Translations under genes and position numbers: made by a program | The notes under the pieces: generated by a model | The model's database searches: none | Told to the model about the DNA's origin: nothing | What the model saw: only the letters and a program-made list of their open reading frames with translations | Shown here: one piece after another, positions 60,713-64,000 of the stretch | Layout: each line of letters begins with the position of its first letter | Numbering within the stretch: the first letter of the stretch is position 1 | NCBI GenBank assembly: GCA_013396635.1 | Contig: WBMW01004873.1 | Coordinates: forward strand, 62,001-126,000 | Length of the DNA stretch: 64,000 nucleotides | Source of the DNA: Penelope pileata | Lineage: Eukaryota; Chordata; Aves; Galliformes; Cracidae | Direction of reading: 5' to 3'

Positions 60713-63504
60713 GAATAATTCTAATATTTCTTGGATGTATAAATTTTATTGCGTATCTGTGAATAAAGCACACAGTAAATGTCTTTTCAATGAAAAGAAC
60801 ATGAAGTATTCACAGTACATATAGCATGCACAGTACTATTGTATGTTGAGAAGAAAAGTAGTGTGAGATGTGGATGGAGTCCTTGCGTGTGCATATATAT
60901 TGAGACGAAAACCTATCAGACTAAAGGAACCATTCCTTCGTGTAAAAATGTCTCAAAAATGACTCCTTTCTTCAAGTAGTTGATGTATGAAGGTAGAGTA
61001 GCACAAAGATCTCAGCTGTTCAGCTACAGGCTACAATACAGTTACTTAGATAAATGAACTGTTTTATTCTTTTAGTTTATCCCAAATAAAAGGTTTGAGG
61101 CTGATGTCCAGGAAATAAGGTCACACTGACAGTCAGAGTTGCATCCTGGCCTCCATCGGAGTAGAAATATTTCTCCATCTCCTTAGCTGTACAGGAGATT
61201 TTAGCAATACCTAAAGTTCTGGACACATCCACTTTCTAATTTCATGTAAGAGTGCTTCTCTACCCCATTGAAGGATAAACAATTTTCAAAATAAAATGAT
61301 GTTATTGAAAATGCACTTTCTTTTTCCCAATATAGGCACAAATCAGGTTAGGTATTTCCAACATCCTTCGCTTCTGGGCATTACAGCTTTTAGGAGACAT
61401 GTTCCTATCTCTCACATTTTCACTCTATATATGAAACTTGTCAAAACTGCATTAAAGAGTCTGCAATTTATATTCATGATATAGGAGGTGACCTTTTCAC
61501 TCATGAGTGGTGTAGTCATGTGGAGTGGCTAATGAGAGAACCCCTACTGAGAGCATATAAATTTCAAACCTTCTGAATAATTATTAGACATTTTATTGTA
61601 TTTATAAACCTCCTTCATTTCAAACCATGCCTTGATTTATAAAGCCATCTTACTCTTGTAAGCTATAACAGCAGTCTCAACCAGTGCCAAAGATTGATGA
61701 ATTGTCCATGTAGGAGCTTCTCTTCCTGGTACTCAGTGCCAGAGAATAGCCATGAAGAGTAAAAAGAGAAATGTAGGGAAAAAGAGAGAACAGAGAAGGA
61801 TGAAAGATGACTGAGAAGGAATGAGGGAGAGAACATCTGTACTGCACTTCACTAACGACAGTCTTTCTACTGTTTATGACACAGGCAGTGGGAACTGTGA
61901 GGTAATCATTTTGCTTGCCTGTCATCTGCAGAACATTTCAAACTGAAGGGTGAAATTCTGGTTCCACTGAAGTGAGTGACAAAACGACTGTAGGTTTAAA
62001 TGAAGGACAGAATTTCTATGGAATCCCAGAGGAGGGGAAGATGCATGGAGAGGTGAGTTTGCCACCTCCATGACTGCATCTAGCTTCATCAGGATCTTAA
62101 AAGCTTTTCTTTAGCTCAGTTTCCAGAAAAACATAAGGGTTTTAAGCACTCCTTAAAGCCACAGATAACATAGGTACTTTTTCAAAATGACGAAAAGTAC
62201 AGTCACTGAGGATCTCTGACCCTGTTTTGGAACAACTGTACATAATAAATTCTTCTCCTTGCAAACGGAAACATGAGTGTATGCGTGCTTTAAGTAATAT
62301 TTCTGCATCACTTTTTCTTCTTCTTTTTCCTTCAACCTGTGCAAGGAATGGTCTTAAGAACACGTGTCATAGCTAAAAGATATCACCAATTTCAGTATCC
62401 AAACTAGAAAAACATCCTCATGCAATTACAGCAACAAATTTGGACCCTGGAGATGTTAGGATTTGTCCCAAAATGTCTCAGGAGCACAGCTATGAATTGC
62501 ACCGTTCAGTATTTTTCCTGGTTGAAGATTATTTTTCCTGATTAAAACGTACTACATAGACACAGGCTGGGGAGGACAGATCTGGTAGGATGCTGGTCAA
62601 TGAACTTACAGAAGCAGGCCTGTTTGCAGACAATTTTAAGAGAAATAGAACATGAAAAGTGATGAATCACATTCACAAGAAAGCATGGTTACTTGTCTAT
62701 GTCTAACCATGGTATTGGACATGCCGTAAGAAAGAAAATGTGGAAGGAAAAGAGAGAGAAACAAGAAAACCGAAGAAATTAAAAACCAATGATGACCTTC
62801 CTATAAGCCCCACTCCTGTATGATTTGGGTTTTTTTCCTCATAACTGAAATATTGATCTGATATTGATAAAGAAGGCTGACCATTTCATTTGTTAGTTTA
62901 GTAATCCAACCAGAATCTCTGTTTGCTAAACAACTTCTGGGACACAATCCTCACAATCTTCAAATTACGATGATCTACCTACACAGTGAGGTTGCCAGTC
63001 TATCCTACACACACTTCTTGCAGCCACTACTGTGAAACAACACATACAGATTGCGTGAAAAGCCAGTTTAAAATAAGTGAAAGCCAAATAGCCAGGGAAA
63101 AAAATGTTTTCTAAGGAATTAGATTAAACTACAGGTGGGCAGGAGAAAAAAATGGTTGAAGATAATCTTTGTAATTGAGGAAACCTTTACAAGCTTCTTA
63201 ACTCTTTATCATCTATTTTCAATTGAAGACAAAATATAGCCTAAGGGATATGATTTTCCCGTCACACAATCTGGAAATTGTACTACTGAAAAACTCTTTT
63301 TTTTTTTTTATTGGTATTATGTTTGTAGCCACATTCAGCAGATACTAAACAGAGTATTTTGGTATTTAAGTATTTATGAAACAATGGAGAAATAATGGAA
63401 TAAATGTAACCATTTATAAAGCTTGAGTAGGTGTATAAAGTCCATAAATAATTACAACTATATTATAAGAATCTGTGTGTGTGCATTTGTATACAGATAT
63501 ATAA

Positions 63505-64000
63505 ATGATTCTAGATCTGGGAGTCTGTCCTGAAGAGTAAAGGGGTCCAGGAAGGCTAGACACTCCTCAAGAAGGAAGTCTTAAAAATGCAGGCGCAAGC
63601 TGTCCCCATGTGCCATAAGATGAGCCAAAGCAAAAGAAAACAAGTGTGGATGATCAGGGAACTTCTGCTGAGACTCCAGGGGAAAAAAATAGTCTACTTC
63701 TGGTGGAAGAAGGGACGGGCAACTCAAGCAGATTACAAAGAAGTTGCTAGGTTATGTGGGGAGGAAATCAGGAAGGCAAAAGCCGAGCTTGAACTCAACC
63801 TGGCCACTGTAGTGAAAGATGACAAAACTTTTTTTTACAAATACACTAAGAGTTAAGAGGAGAGCTAATGAGAATCTCCATTCTTTGCTGGATGCAGCAG
63901 AGAATGTGACCATTGAGGATAAGGAAAAGGCTGAGGTACTCAATGCCTTCTTTACCTCTGTCTTTAATAGTCAGACCAGTTATCCTCAGGGTACTCGACC
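63505..64000 (+). mobile_element. CR1 LINE, ORF2 linker region, running off the window
   Basis: It begins near the end of the endonuclease and encodes the linker. The frame 63587-63856 is open for 89 codons with VWMIRELLLRLQGKK and EEIRKAKAELELNLA. Another frame then gives EKAEVLNAFFTSVFNSQTSY, just upstream of where reverse transcriptase should start. The element continues beyond base 64000, so its integrity cannot be judged. Confidence 0.92.

Larger units (their letters stand above)
58546..63504. other. Long AT-rich span, mostly unique
   Basis: No gene or mobile element is recognised over about 5 kb. It contains a strong hairpin (60182-60258), an AC-rich microsatellite (60651-60712) and poly(T) near 63299-63310. 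The 122- and 121-codon minus-strand frames at 58731-59227 overlap each other and have no familiar motif. Confidence 0.5.

Noticed and set aside
61135..61165. CR1-like phrase 'gcatcctggcctccatc'
   Set aside because: The match is too short and neither flank follows the CR1 order.
1..64000. tRNA, rRNA, CRISPR, operon or bacterial-type features
   Set aside because: No such structures were seen by reading, and the CR1 and LTR content shows this is avian nuclear DNA. A tRNA covariance search was not possible here.

Overview
This window is bird nuclear DNA: AT-rich, gene-poor and heavily colonised by retroelements. The main evidence is the CR1 non-LTR retrotransposon. I recognise it at about sixteen places by its 3' end made of ATTCTRTG octamers, by the 'ggttggaagggacct' block next to that end, and by endonuclease and reverse-transcriptase remnants. 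Avian-type solo LTRs support the same conclusion. I cannot name the species. I see no intact host protein-coding gene, no RNA gene and no CRISPR array. The open frames over about 100 codons are CR1 ORF2 remnants, frames running through the assembly gap, or parts of one decayed RING-finger sequence.

Layout: 1-6.5 kb is AT-rich sequence with two solo LTRs, one of them a class II-like LTR with a perfect 6-bp target duplication. 6.5-14.7 kb is a CR1 cluster, including a CR1 inserted in a CR1. 14.7-21 kb holds a (CCCTT)n/(CCCTAACCTT)n satellite and a 1-kb LTR-like element. CR1 copies lie at 21-22.7, 28.6-29.3 and 29.9-32.2 kb, separated by long unique AT-rich spans. 35.9-38.7 kb is a nest of LTR, CR1 and LTR around a 603-N assembly gap. 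38.7-39.8 kb is a degenerate copy (unit A) of a sequence that recurs at 54.9-58.5 kb (unit B). 45-52.5 kb has more CR1 fragments and an LTR. 54.1-58.5 kb is an old CR1, then unit B with a TOPORS-like RING pseudogene, interrupted by a 1.6-kb CR1. 58.5-63.5 kb is AT-rich with one striking 36-bp-arm hairpin. The window ends inside another CR1.

The most interesting system-level signal is units A and B. They have the same orientation, lie about 16 kb apart, share a decayed reading frame, and both end in a CR1-like 3' tail. This suggests a RING-gene/CR1 chimera that may have been copied through CR1 machinery. A second signal is that two CR1 copies, about 49 kb apart and in opposite orientation, share the same 2-bp ORF2 frameshift, as expected if a defective source element was copied in trans.
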